Shown here: in pieces, positions 26,892 through 34,883 of the stretch
Layout: each line of letters starts with the position of its first letter
Position numbering within the stretch: position 1 is the first letter of the stretch
NCBI GenBank assembly: GCA_934157235.1
Contig: CAKPHH010000001.1
Location: 62,001-126,000 of the forward strand
Length of the DNA: 64,000 bases
Source: an uncultured Bacilli bacterium
GTDB lineage: Bacteria > Bacillota_I > Bacilli_A > RF39 > UBA660
Reading direction: 5' to 3'
Notes under the pieces: model-generated
Told to the model about the DNA's origin: nothing
Databases searched by the model: none
The model's input: only the letters and a program-made list of their open reading frames with translations
Program-made: the position numbers and the translations under genes

Positions 26892-26918
26892 AAAAAGACC
26901 ATCACTTGGTCTTTTTAC
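26892..26918. terminator. Bidirectional terminator between convergent genes
   Basis: AAAAAGACCA (26892-26901) pairs with TGGTCTTTTT (26907-26916). A tracts and T tracts on both sides let it serve both the 74-aa gene and the minus-strand transporter. Confidence 0.88.
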
Positions 26919-27772
26919 ATTTTTATAAGCATAACTCCAATTAATATTATAATAGCCGCTACAATCTTTTGTATAAACTTACTTCTATTCTTATTAAAGA
27001 TAAATTCCACTAATGCATTAAGTATCGCTGTAAGAGCAAATAATGGAGCAACTATTGTAACGTTACCCAATTGATAAGCTCTAATTGAAGCATTTAACAT
27101 TAAGGCCCAACAAAAAGCTGCTAAAATGAACTTTTTCTTATCATATAAATTAAATTCCGCCTTAACTTCTTTTATAGAATGTTTTCCAAAAATAAATATC
27201 AAAATAGCAGGAATCGTTACTGTTATATATGTATAAAATGCTAAGTTAAAATGATCTGATAAATCAACATTAATTAACATCGCTACAGCAAATAAAAAAT
27301 TCGCAAAAAATGTCATTATAAAATACTTATTAATAACAAACTTCCCTTTATTATAAGTAAGTATTAAATTAGCTAGAATTATTAAAATAGTTCCAATAAT
27401 CTTCTTTAAAATTAACTCTTCTTTTAAAAAGATAAATCCAAATATAATCATAAATACAGTTGATAATTGTTTCATCATACTAAATGTCGAAGGATCCAGT
27501 CCATATCTTGCCTCTATATTAAGTCTATCCGTAACAGCATAAATTAATACAACCACTAACAATGTCAAAATAATACTACTATTAATTTGAAATTTTATTT
27601 CAAAAAAAGGAATCATCAACAATGAAAATATACCCGTAAAAAACTCTAAAATTATTGTTAGAGATCCAGCATTTTTCATATTTCTATTTGCCAGTTTAAA
27701 CTCTTGAGAAAATAAAACACTTGCAATCAAATACAAAATAACAAAAAATTCCCAACTCTTAAATATTTCCAT
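26915..27772 (-). CDS. EamA/DMT-family transporter
   Basis: The 285-aa protein has ten predicted membrane helices in two five-helix halves, with the N-half containing VTDRLNIEARYGLDPSTFSMMKQLSTVFMI-type and the C-half ending FIQKIVAAIIILIGVMLIKM. This is the drug/metabolite transporter layout, with one EamA repeat per half. Substrate is unknown. On the minus strand a GGTGAT site precedes the ATG, and a TATAAT reads on the minus strand at 27793-27788. It is one of three minus-strand genes here and is divergent from the DUF1015 gene. Confidence 0.88.
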   Translation of the reverse strand: MEIFKSWEFFVILYLIASVLFSQEFKLANRNMKNAGSLTIILEFFTGIFSLLMIPFFEIKFQINSSIILTLLVVVLIYAVTDRLNIEARYGLDPSTFSMMKQLSTVFMIIFGFIFLKEELILKKIIGTILIILANLILTYNKGKFVINKYFIMTFFANFLFAVAMLINVDLSDHFNLAFYTYITVTIPAILIFIFGKHSIKEVKAEFNLYDKKKFILAAFCWALMLNASIRAYQLGNVTIVAPLFALTAILNALVEFIFNKNRSKFIQKIVAAIIILIGVMLIKM

Positions 27773-27847
27773 ATAATCACCATAAAAATTATAACCTAAT
27801 CATTTTAAATAATCTATATTAAAAAATCTTTCTATACATAATTTGTC

Positions 27848-27864
27848 AATTGTTAAGAACAATT
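27848..27864. promoter_or_regulatory. Operator-like palindrome in the divergent intergenic region
   Basis: AATTGTT-AAG-AACAATT is a perfect 7-bp dyad with a 3-base centre. A further half site (ACAATT) lies at about 27871-27876. It sits between the divergent EamA and DUF1015 genes, just upstream of the -35 region of the latter. Confidence 0.45.
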
Positions 27865-27882
27865 AAACTAACAATTTTATAT

Positions 27883-27910
27883 TTTACTATCTAAAATAAT
27901 CTGTTATAAT
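27883..27910 (+). promoter_or_regulatory. Promoter of the DUF1015 gene
   Basis: TTTACT (27883-27888), a 16-base spacer and an extended -10 TGTTATAAT (27902-27910). Confidence 0.75.
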
Positions 27911-27930
27911 AGGCCTAGGAGATGATATTT

Positions 27931-29193
27931 GTGAATATACCTTTTAAAAAGGCAAACATATTACTACCAAAGAGTTGTGATATGACAAAATGGAGCGTAG
28001 TTGCTTGTGATCAATATACATCAGAACCAGAATATTGGCAAGATGTAGAAAAAATAGTAGGATCTAATCCTTCAACATTAAGATTAACTTTACCAGAAAT
28101 TTATTTGGAAGAAGCAGATGTAGAAGAAAGAATCAAAAAGATTAATTCTAATATGGATGAATTAGTAAATAGTGATTTTTTCAAAGAATACAAAGATTCT
28201 CTAATTTACTTAGAAAGAACTCAAGCTGATGGCAAAGTTCGTGAAGGTTTAATGGGAATGGTAGACCTAGAAGATTATTCTTATGAAAAAGGTTCTACAA
28301 CGCTTATAAGAGCAACTGAAAAAACTGTAATTGAAAGAATTCCCCCTAGAGTAAAAGTAAGAGAAAATGCTCAATTAGAACTACCTCATATTATGATTTT
28401 AATTGATGATGATAAAAAAGACATTATTGAAAACTTAAAGAATGAAGTAACTGAAGAAAATAAAGTATATGACTTTGATTTAATGAAAAATGGTGGTCAT
28501 ATTAAAGGTTATGTTTTAAGTAATGAAGTAGCTGATGAAACTCTAGCTAAATTAGAAAGATTAGCTGATAAAGATGCTTTCAATAAAAAGTATGGTCTAA
28601 CAGACAAAGAAGTATTACTATTCGCCATGGGCGATGGAAATCATTCTCTAGCGACTGCTAAAGCTTGTTATGAAAATCTAAAAAAGACTATGAGTGAAGA
28701 AGAATATTTAAATCATCCAGCTCGTTATGCCTTAGTTGAATTAGTAAACTTACATAGTGAAGCTTTAGAGTTTGAAGCAATCCATCGTGTACTATTCAAT
28801 GTAGATGTAAATGATTTATTTGCTGAACTTGAAAAGTTCTATGAAATTTCTTATGAAGAAACTGATGGTCAAAAAATCGACTTTGTTACAAGTGCTAAAG
28901 AAGGAACTTTATGGATTAAAAATCCAAAATCAAATATACCTGTAGGTTCTCTACAATTATTCCTAGATGAATATTTAAAAAATCATGAAGGAAAAATTGA
29001 TTATGTTCATGGTGAAGAAGTTACTAAAGAATTAGGCCATAAAGCTGGAAATGTAGGTTTTATCCTAGAAGCCATGAGTAAAAATGAATTATTTAAAACA
29101 GTTACTCTAGATGGAGCTCTACCAAGAAAAACCTTCTCAATGGGTCATAGTAATGATAAAAGATATTATCTAGAAGCAAGAAAAATTAAATAG
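27931..29193 (+). CDS. DUF1015 family protein
   Basis: The start is taken as GTG 27931, 8 bases after AGGAGA; the ATG at 27922 lies inside the ribosome site. The 420-aa protein begins MNIPFKKANILLPK and carries the family hallmark FAMGDGNHSLATAKA (near 230) plus WSVVACDQYTSEPEYW. DUF1015 proteins are soluble, widespread and functionally uncharacterised; in some anaerobes they sit near serine or phosphoglycerate metabolism genes, which is not the case here. A terminator follows. Confidence 0.9.
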   Translation: MNIPFKKANILLPKSCDMTKWSVVACDQYTSEPEYWQDVEKIVGSNPSTLRLTLPEIYLEEADVEERIKKINSNMDELVNSDFFKEYKDSLIYLERTQADGKVREGLMGMVDLEDYSYEKGSTTLIRATEKTVIERIPPRVKVRENAQLELPHIMILIDDDKKDIIENLKNEVTEENKVYDFDLMKNGGHIKGYVLSNEVADETLAKLERLADKDAFNKKYGLTDKEVLLFAMGDGNHSLATAKACYENLKKTMSEEEYLNHPARYALVELVNLHSEALEFEAIHRVLFNVDVNDLFAELEKFYEISYEETDGQKIDFVTSAKEGTLWIKNPKSNIPVGSLQLFLDEYLKNHEGKIDYVHGEEVTKELGHKAGNVGFILEAMSKNELFKTVTLDGALPRKTFSMGHSNDKRYYLEARKIK

Positions 29194-29197
29194 CACT

Positions 29198-29223
29198 AAA
29201 GCATCGTAATGATGCTTTTTTAG
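29198..29223 (+). terminator. Intrinsic terminator after DUF1015 gene
   Basis: AAAGCATC (29198-29205) pairs with GATGCTTT (29211-29218); TTTTAG follows. Confidence 0.87.
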
Positions 29224-29265
29224 TTTGCAAAAGAGAAAAAAATTACTATGATTTTAACTACTATA

Positions 29266-29274
29266 TGTTATACT
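29266..29274 (+). promoter_or_regulatory. Extended -10 promoter of the first Tim44-like gene
   Basis: TGTTATACT. The 31 bases from the -10 to the ATG closely match the region before the paralogue at 30237, so the promoter was duplicated with the gene. Confidence 0.65.
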
Positions 29275-29296
29275 AATTATAGTAGAGGAGTGTCTT

Positions 29297-30163
29297 ATGA
29301 AAAAGAATGTCTTTAATAAATTAATTTTAGTAGTAATTGTAACTTTATCTGTCTTATCCACCATACTATATATGAATCCAACTGATGTTGCTACAGACTC
29401 GGGCTTTGATAGTGGTGGTTCTAGCGGCGGTAGTAGTTCTCATTCATCAGGAGGCTCATCAGGTAGTGCTAAGGGTAATCCAACTGGCTTTACTATCCTT
29501 GCTATTATTGTTACTGGTGTTATAATTTATACTATCATAAAAATGAAAAAAGAAGTAAAACAAGAAATGATTAATGACCAAGCTCTAGCCGAGGGGAAAG
29601 ACTTACTTGTAAGTGAAGAAGAGTTTGAAAAGCTAATCAAGAATGAAACAAAAAAAGAATTTGTCAAGAAACGATATGAAGACTATCTAGCAATTCAGTA
29701 TGCTTGGATGGACTTTAACTATGATACCTTACGTGAAAAAACAAGTAATGAATTATACAACCAATATAACATGCAACTAGAAACGCTAAAGCAAAAGCAT
29801 CAAAAAAATATTATGAAGGACTTTGAATTAGTCACTGGTGCTCTAACTAAACTTTCTAAAGAAAATGATAAAATATATGCAACTGTCGAATTAACTGTTA
29901 AATTCTATGATTTTATCATCGACGAGGATACTCAAAAAGTAGTTAAGGGAAGACAAAAAACTAGAATTGAACTTGAATATGAGATGGTCTTTGTTAAAAA
30001 TATAAACACCAATGCTGCCACTTATTGTCCAAATTGTGGTGCTAAACTTAAAGATAAAAATACTGACACTTGTGAATTCTGTGGCAGCAAGATAACTGCA
30101 GGATCTAACGAATGGCTTCTTACAACGAAAAAAGTTCTAAGTCAAGAAATAACTTTTAACTAA
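29297..30163 (+). CDS. Membrane protein with Tim44-like domain and C-terminal zinc ribbon (paralogue 1)
   Basis: The 288-aa product has a signal/anchor helix (about 8-26), a Ser/Gly-rich low-complexity linker (38-60), a second membrane helix (about 66-85), a Tim44-like domain (about 105-240, with KKRYEDYLAIQYAWMDFNYDTLREKTSNELYNQY) and a zinc ribbon with two CxxC pairs (CPNCGAKL...CEFCGSK). The Tim44-like fold is a NTF2-related lipid- or protein-binding module; here it would face the cytoplasm. Paralogue 2 follows after 73 bases and shares an almost identical N-terminus. Function is unknown. Confidence 0.82.
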   Translation: MKKNVFNKLILVVIVTLSVLSTILYMNPTDVATDSGFDSGGSSGGSSSHSSGGSSGSAKGNPTGFTILAIIVTGVIIYTIIKMKKEVKQEMINDQALAEGKDLLVSEEEFEKLIKNETKKEFVKKRYEDYLAIQYAWMDFNYDTLREKTSNELYNQYNMQLETLKQKHQKNIMKDFELVTGALTKLSKENDKIYATVELTVKFYDFIIDEDTQKVVKGRQKTRIELEYEMVFVKNINTNAATYCPNCGAKLKDKNTDTCEFCGSKITAGSNEWLLTTKKVLSQEITFN

Positions 30164-30173
30164 TAAAAGTTAT
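30149..30173 (+). repeat. Inverted repeat across the stop of paralogue 1
   Basis: ATAACTTTTA (30149-30158) is perfectly complementary to TAAAAGTTAT (30164-30173), loop ACTAA. There is no T tract after it, so it is not called a terminator; it may protect the mRNA 3' end. Confidence 0.5.
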
Positions 30174-30205
30174 CACTAAAATACAATGTTTTTTCTATGG
30201 AACCA

Positions 30206-30214
30206 TGATACACT
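30206..30214 (+). promoter_or_regulatory. Extended -10 promoter of the second Tim44-like gene
   Basis: TGATACACT, aligned with the TGTTATACT of paralogue 1. The downstream bases up to GAGG and CTTATG also align. The nearer TATAAT at 30218 would start transcription past the ribosome site and is less likely. Confidence 0.6.
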
Positions 30215-30236
30215 AAATATAATAGAGGTGTAACTT

Positions 30237-31124
30237 ATGAAAAAGAGTGTTTTTAACAAACTAATTTTAGTAGTAATTGTAACTTTATCAGTTTTATCAA
30301 CCATACTTTATATAAATCCAACTGATGTTGCCACAGACTCAGGCTTTGATACCAGTTATGATTCAGGAAGCAGTAGTTGTGGAGGCTCTTCTTCATCTAG
30401 TGGAAGTTATTCTTATTCCTCATCGAGTGGCTCCGGAACAGATTTATCAGAGAAAACAGAATCTACTATCCTAGCAATCATGCTTTTTATAATGGCCCTT
30501 ATTTTTATAATCACTGCTATTTCCGTTGTTAAAGATAAAAAGTCCTCATTAGTTTTAAATAAAAAGAAAGCCATAAGTGAAGAAGAATTTAAAAAGTATA
30601 TTAAAGATGAAAGTATGGAAGATTTCTTATTAAAACGTTACCAAGACTATCTTGCTATTCAATTTGCTTGGATGGAGTTTAAATATGATATGTTGAGCGA
30701 AAAGACAACTAATGAATTATATAATCAATATTTTATGCAACTAGAAACTCTAAAAACTAAAAAGCAAAAAAACATCATGAAAGAATTCATCTACACTGAT
30801 AGTATGATAACAAGTATTACTAATAATGATAATCAACTAGCTGTCACTTTAGAGTTAATAACTAACTTCTATGACTATATTGTAGATGATACTAGTAAAG
30901 TTGTTCTTAGAGGAGATAATACTTTTAAAGTCGGCATGCATTACCAAATGGTCTTTATCAAAAATAATAATGTTACCAAATCACATTGTCCAAACTGTGG
31001 AGCAAAACTTAAAAAGACTAGTACCGATACTTGTGAATTCTGTAAAACAAAAATTACTAAAGAAACAGAAGAATGGCTTCTTTCAAAGAAAGAATGCTTA
31101 AATCAATCAAGAATATCTAAATAA
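30237..31124 (+). CDS. Membrane protein with Tim44-like domain and zinc ribbon (paralogue 2)
   Basis: The 295-aa product repeats the plan of its neighbour: an anchor helix in an N-terminus nearly identical over the first 40 residues (VFNKLILVVIVTLSVLSTIL, NPTDVATDSGFD), a Ser/Gly-rich linker (45-75), a second membrane helix (about 80-100), the Tim44-like domain (LKRYQDYLAIQFAWMEFKYD) and a zinc ribbon (CPNCGAKL...CEFCKTK). The Tim44-like and ribbon parts have diverged much more than the N-terminus. It leads directly into the third family member and an ABC exporter operon. Confidence 0.82.
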   Translation: MKKSVFNKLILVVIVTLSVLSTILYINPTDVATDSGFDTSYDSGSSSCGGSSSSSGSYSYSSSSGSGTDLSEKTESTILAIMLFIMALIFIITAISVVKDKKSSLVLNKKKAISEEEFKKYIKDESMEDFLLKRYQDYLAIQFAWMEFKYDMLSEKTTNELYNQYFMQLETLKTKKQKNIMKEFIYTDSMITSITNNDNQLAVTLELITNFYDYIVDDTSKVVLRGDNTFKVGMHYQMVFIKNNNVTKSHCPNCGAKLKKTSTDTCEFCKTKITKETEEWLLSKKECLNQSRISK

Positions 31125-31137
31125 TGGAGATGAAATT

Positions 31138-31644
31138 ATGAATTTTAATGAAACCGACTTTCTAGGCAAAGTAAGTAATACCTTTATAATGATTTTAACA
31201 GCTATTATGACTGATGATGTTAAAAGAGTAGAACATAAAGTAAGTCCTAGTGTCAAAGAAAAACTATTACAAAAAACCGAAGAGTTAAATAAAAAGAACT
31301 TACGCCAAATGTATGACGAACCAAATGTCAAAAATATAACAATTGTTAGTAAAGAAGAAAAAGAGGATCATTATGAAGTAAAAGTAGTCCTAACTTCTAG
31401 ATACAGGGACTATCAAGTAAATAAAGATACTGGAAAATATGTCTCTGGTATAAATGATGAACGTGTTCAAAAAGATCATTACCTAACCTTTAGTAAAATA
31501 AAAGCCGCTAAAGAACAAGGTATCGCTAAAAAATGTCCTGCTTGTGGAGCAAGTATTGATTCTAATAATACCGGAGTTTGTCCATATTGTGGATCAATTT
31601 ATAACTTAAAGGATTACGATTGGATTTTAACCGAACTTAATTAA
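31138..31644 (+). CDS. Soluble Tim44-like/zinc-ribbon protein (paralogue 3, no membrane part)
   Basis: The 168-aa product has only the cytoplasmic part of its two upstream relatives: a Tim44-like domain (begins NFNETDFLGKVSNTFIM) and a zinc ribbon (CPACGASI...CPYCGSI), ending YDWILTELN like the EWLL tail of the others. ATG 31138 has a GGAGATG site. It lies 13 bases after paralogue 2 and 11 bases before the ABC ATPase, so it is in one operon with both. This arrangement hints that the family works with the exporter, but no activity is known. Confidence 0.78.
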   Translation: MNFNETDFLGKVSNTFIMILTAIMTDDVKRVEHKVSPSVKEKLLQKTEELNKKNLRQMYDEPNVKNITIVSKEEKEDHYEVKVVLTSRYRDYQVNKDTGKYVSGINDERVQKDHYLTFSKIKAAKEQGIAKKCPACGASIDSNNTGVCPYCGSIYNLKDYDWILTELN

Positions 31645-31655
31645 AGGAGAAAAAC

Positions 31656-32408
31656 ATGTTAGAAGTAAGAAATGTTACTAAAAAATTTGTAAAGAAAAAT
31701 AAAAATAATCAATCAGAAGAATTTCTGGCCGATAATAATATATCATTCACGGCTAAAGAAGGGGAAGTAGTAGGTATAATTGGTCCTAATGGTGCTGGTA
31801 AAACAACTCTTCTTAGAATAATTGCTGGTATTATGGAGCCTACCTCTGGAGAAGTCCTAATTGATAGTAAAACCCATCAAGAAGATATGATTGGTATCAA
31901 GAAAAAAATAGCTTTTTTATCTGGAAATACCAAACTTTATAAAGATATTTCTCCCTACGAACTTTTAGAAATGACAGGAAGTTATTATGAAGTAGATAAA
32001 AAAACTTTAGAAAAAAGAATTAAAGCTATTGTTAAGAAATTCAATATGGAGTCTTTCCTTCATCAAAAAATTGCTACTCTTTCAACTGGCCAATATCAAA
32101 GAACAAGTATTGCAAGATGTTTAGTTCATAATCCAGAATATTACATCCTAGATGAAGCAACCTCTGGACTAGATGTCATTTCTTCCAAATCAATTCTAGA
32201 CTTTATCAAAGAAGTAAAACAAGAAAATAAATGTATAATTTATTCTACCCATTACATGGAAGAAGCTGAAAATATTTGTGACAAAATAGTTATGATAAAT
32301 AAAGGTAAAGTAATAGCTCAAGGTACTCCAACTGAAATTTGTAAGAAGACTAAAACAACTAATCTAAGAGATAGTTTCTTTGTTTTGATAGGTGATAAAT
32401 ATGAATAA
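31656..32408 (+). CDS. ABC transporter ATP-binding protein (NatA-like)
   Basis: The 250-aa cytoplasmic ATPase has Walker A GPNGAGKTT (about 46), signature LSTGQ instead of the usual LSGGQ, Walker B YYILDEATSGLD and the H-loop STHYMEEAE. It pairs with the ABC-2 type permease that overlaps its 3' end by 8 bases. NatAB-type exporters move sodium or small molecules; substrate is not readable. AAGGAGA precedes the ATG. Confidence 0.92.
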   Translation: MLEVRNVTKKFVKKNKNNQSEEFLADNNISFTAKEGEVVGIIGPNGAGKTTLLRIIAGIMEPTSGEVLIDSKTHQEDMIGIKKKIAFLSGNTKLYKDISPYELLEMTGSYYEVDKKTLEKRIKAIVKKFNMESFLHQKIATLSTGQYQRTSIARCLVHNPEYYILDEATSGLDVISSKSILDFIKEVKQENKCIIYSTHYMEEAENICDKIVMINKGKVIAQGTPTEICKKTKTTNLRDSFFVLIGDKYE

Positions 32409-33552
32409 GAATATGGTAAAAATAACAATTAAAAAAGAATTAAGATCAATCTTTCGTGATAAAAAAACCGTAACTTTAATCTTTGTTTTTCCTTTATTAA
32501 TAGCATTCTTTATCTTCTTACTATCTTCAACTTACGAAAATAGTGTCAATGATAAAGAAATATATAATGTAGCGGTTAACTATCAACTAACAGATATCGA
32601 AAAAACAATCACTAAAGAAAATCAATTAAAAATTAAGTATTATGCTTCCCTAAAAGAAATGGAAAAGGCCTTTAAGAAAGATAAAGTTTCTGCCTACATC
32701 TATTATGATAAAGAAAAAAATACTTATACCATTTACTCTGATGAAGGTATGACTGGTATTTCGGCCTCTGGCTTTGCTACGTCATACCTAGAAAGTTATA
32801 ATACTTATCTAGGTAATAAATATCTTCTTGATCATGATATTGATCCTGAAGAAGTTTACAATAATTTCTTAGTAAAAACTAAATACATTGAAGGAGAAAA
32901 CTATCTTCTCCAAACTATTTTATCTCTAGCTTTTACTTACATAATTATCGCCATAGCTATGGCTTCATCTTCTTTAGCAACCTCCGCAACTGCGGTTGAA
33001 AAGGAACAAGGAACTCTAGAAACACTATTAACATTTCCAGTTACTAGTAAAGAATTAATAACTGGTAAATATCTAGCAACTGTAATTATGAGTTTATTTG
33101 CTTCTCTTTTTGGCTACATTATAACTCTAGCTAGTTTAATAATTGCTAAAGGAAAATATAAAGTTTATGAAGATATAAATCTCTTTATAAATCCTGAAAA
33201 CATTATAATAGGTATTCTAATCTGTCTAGCAGCTTCTCTTTTAATTGCAGGATTAGCAATCCTTTTAACTGCCCATTCTAAAAGTTATAAAGAAGCTCAA
33301 ATGGCTAGTCAAGTTTTAACAATGATTACCATTATTCCAATGTTTATTTCTATGTTAAATATCCCAATAATATCAAAATTATACTATGCCATTCCTGTAC
33401 TATCTCATGTTCAAATATTAATGGATATTTTCACAACTAAAATCAACTACAACAATATTATTTTATGTTTATTATCTTCAATAATAATTTCTATCATAAT
33501 TATAGACATAATAATTAAAAAGTTTAAATCTGAAAAAGTCTTATTTAGCTAA
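32401..33552 (+). CDS. ABC-2 type transporter permease (NatB-like)
   Basis: The start is ATG 32401, preceded by AGGTGAT; the GTG at 32392 is inside that site. The 383-aa protein has one N-terminal helix (about 22-40), a large extracytoplasmic domain (about 40-175) and five more helices, with KEQGTLETLLTFPVTSKELITGKYL between helices, a strong ABC-2/NatB signature. It forms the membrane half of the exporter with the gene at 31656 and is the last gene of this operon. Confidence 0.9.
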   Translation: MNKNMVKITIKKELRSIFRDKKTVTLIFVFPLLIAFFIFLLSSTYENSVNDKEIYNVAVNYQLTDIEKTITKENQLKIKYYASLKEMEKAFKKDKVSAYIYYDKEKNTYTIYSDEGMTGISASGFATSYLESYNTYLGNKYLLDHDIDPEEVYNNFLVKTKYIEGENYLLQTILSLAFTYIIIAIAMASSSLATSATAVEKEQGTLETLLTFPVTSKELITGKYLATVIMSLFASLFGYIITLASLIIAKGKYKVYEDINLFINPENIIIGILICLAASLLIAGLAILLTAHSKSYKEAQMASQVLTMITIIPMFISMLNIPIISKLYYAIPVLSHVQILMDIFTTKINYNNIILCLLSSIIISIIIIDIIIKKFKSEKVLFS

Positions 33553-33557
33553 AAAAT

Positions 33558-33582
33558 AAAGAAAGGTTCACCTTTCTTTTAA
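33558..33582 (+). terminator. Intrinsic terminator after the ABC exporter operon
   Basis: AAAGAAAGGT (33558-33567) and ACCTTTCTTT (33570-33579) form a tight hairpin followed by T. Confidence 0.82.
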
Positions 33583-33592
33583 TATGTATTAA

Positions 33593-33601
33593 TGCTATAA
33601 T
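33593..33601 (+). promoter_or_regulatory. Extended -10 promoter of the flavoprotein pair
   Basis: TGCTATAAT, about 50 bases before ATG 33651; the -35 region is weak. Confidence 0.55.
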
Positions 33602-33650
33602 AAAGAAGAAAAATTTCTAGCTCAAAAAGCAATTAAAAAGGAGTGGTTTT

Positions 33651-34883
33651 ATGCAAAAAATAGTAATAATTGGCGCTGGTGCCTCTGGTCTTATGGCAGC
33701 TATTACTTCTAAAAATAATTCTAATGAAGTAATTTTACTTGAACGTAATAGTGAAGTCGGTAAAAAGATTCTAGCAACTGGAAATGGTCGTTGTAACTAT
33801 TGGAATGCTGATCAATCTTTAACTAATTATCATAGTACAAATAAAAACTTTCTTTCTGAAATTATTACTGAAAGTAATTGCCAAGAAGTTCAAAATATTT
33901 TTACCAAGTTAGGTATCATTCCTAAAATAAAATCTGGTTACTATTATCCATCTTCTAATCAAGCAACAAGTATTAGAAATGCTCTTTTAACTGAATGTTT
34001 AGAAAAGGGTGTTGTTATAAAAACAAATACTTATGTTACAAACATTGAGAAAAAAGACAATTTATTTATAATCGAAACCCAAACGGAAACTTTTAAAGCC
34101 GATATCTTGGTTATCGCTACCGGAGCTAAAGCTTCCCCTAAAACCGGTAGTGATGGAAATGGTTACTTACTAGCTAAAAAATTCAATCATACGATAATCA
34201 ACCCTTTACCAGCCTTAGTTCAATTAAAAACAACAGGTGACTTTTTAAAGGCTTGGTCAGGTGTTAGAACTGATGTTAAAGTCTTTTCAAGAGAAGATAA
34301 CAATATTATAGGTATGGAAGAAGGAGAAATTCAATTAACTGATTATGGCGTATCTGGTATTTGTATTTTCAATTTATCAAGTCGTATCGCAAGAGGTCTA
34401 TCTCAAAATAAAAAAGAAGAATTAATAATCAACTTTCTTCCTTTCATTGAATCATCTGCTAAAGAATGGTTAGAAGAAAGAGAAAAATATATTACTAAAA
34501 CAACTATTTCTAATCAATTAGAAAGTATATTAAATTATAAATTAGTCCAAGTAATTCTAAATAAAAGTAAAATTAATAAAACTGCTTATTATGAAGATTT
34601 AACGGAAACTGAAAAAACCACTCTTTTAAAAAATCTAACTAATTTTACTATTCCCATTACTGGAACTAATTCTTTTGATAATGCCCAAGTAACATCAGGT
34701 GGTATTCCTCTAACAGAAGTAAATGTAGAAACTATGGAGTCAAAACTTATCAAAAACTTATATTTTGCAGGTGAAATACTAGATGTTGATGGTAAATGTG
34801 GTGGTTATAACTTAGGCTTTGCTTGGTTGACAGGACTTATTATTGGAAAGAGTATAGGTGATAACAATGTTAAGAATTCATAA
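33651..34883 (+). CDS. FAD-dependent oxidoreductase, HI0933/BaiN-RdsA family
   Basis: The 410-aa flavoprotein begins with the dinucleotide-binding IIGAGASGLMAAIT and contains the family motif GKKILATGNGRCNYWN (near 35-50), KSGYYYPSSNQATS and the C-terminal FAGEILDVDGKCGGYNLGFAWLTG, where the FAD ribityl part is bound. The family reduces various C=C or keto substrates; no specific substrate can be given. AAGGAG precedes the ATG. It overlaps the next flavoprotein gene by 17 bases, so the two are coupled. Confidence 0.9.
   Translation: MQKIVIIGAGASGLMAAITSKNNSNEVILLERNSEVGKKILATGNGRCNYWNADQSLTNYHSTNKNFLSEIITESNCQEVQNIFTKLGIIPKIKSGYYYPSSNQATSIRNALLTECLEKGVVIKTNTYVTNIEKKDNLFIIETQTETFKADILVIATGAKASPKTGSDGNGYLLAKKFNHTIINPLPALVQLKTTGDFLKAWSGVRTDVKVFSREDNNIIGMEEGEIQLTDYGVSGICIFNLSSRIARGLSQNKKEELIINFLPFIESSAKEWLEEREKYITKTTISNQLESILNYKLVQVILNKSKINKTAYYEDLTETEKTTLLKNLTNFTIPITGTNSFDNAQVTSGGIPLTEVNVETMESKLIKNLYFAGEILDVDGKCGGYNLGFAWLTGLIIGKSIGDNNVKNS

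Noticed and set aside
30149..30173. Terminator after Tim44-like paralogue 1
   Set aside because: The 10-bp hairpin is not followed by a T tract; kept only as an inverted repeat.
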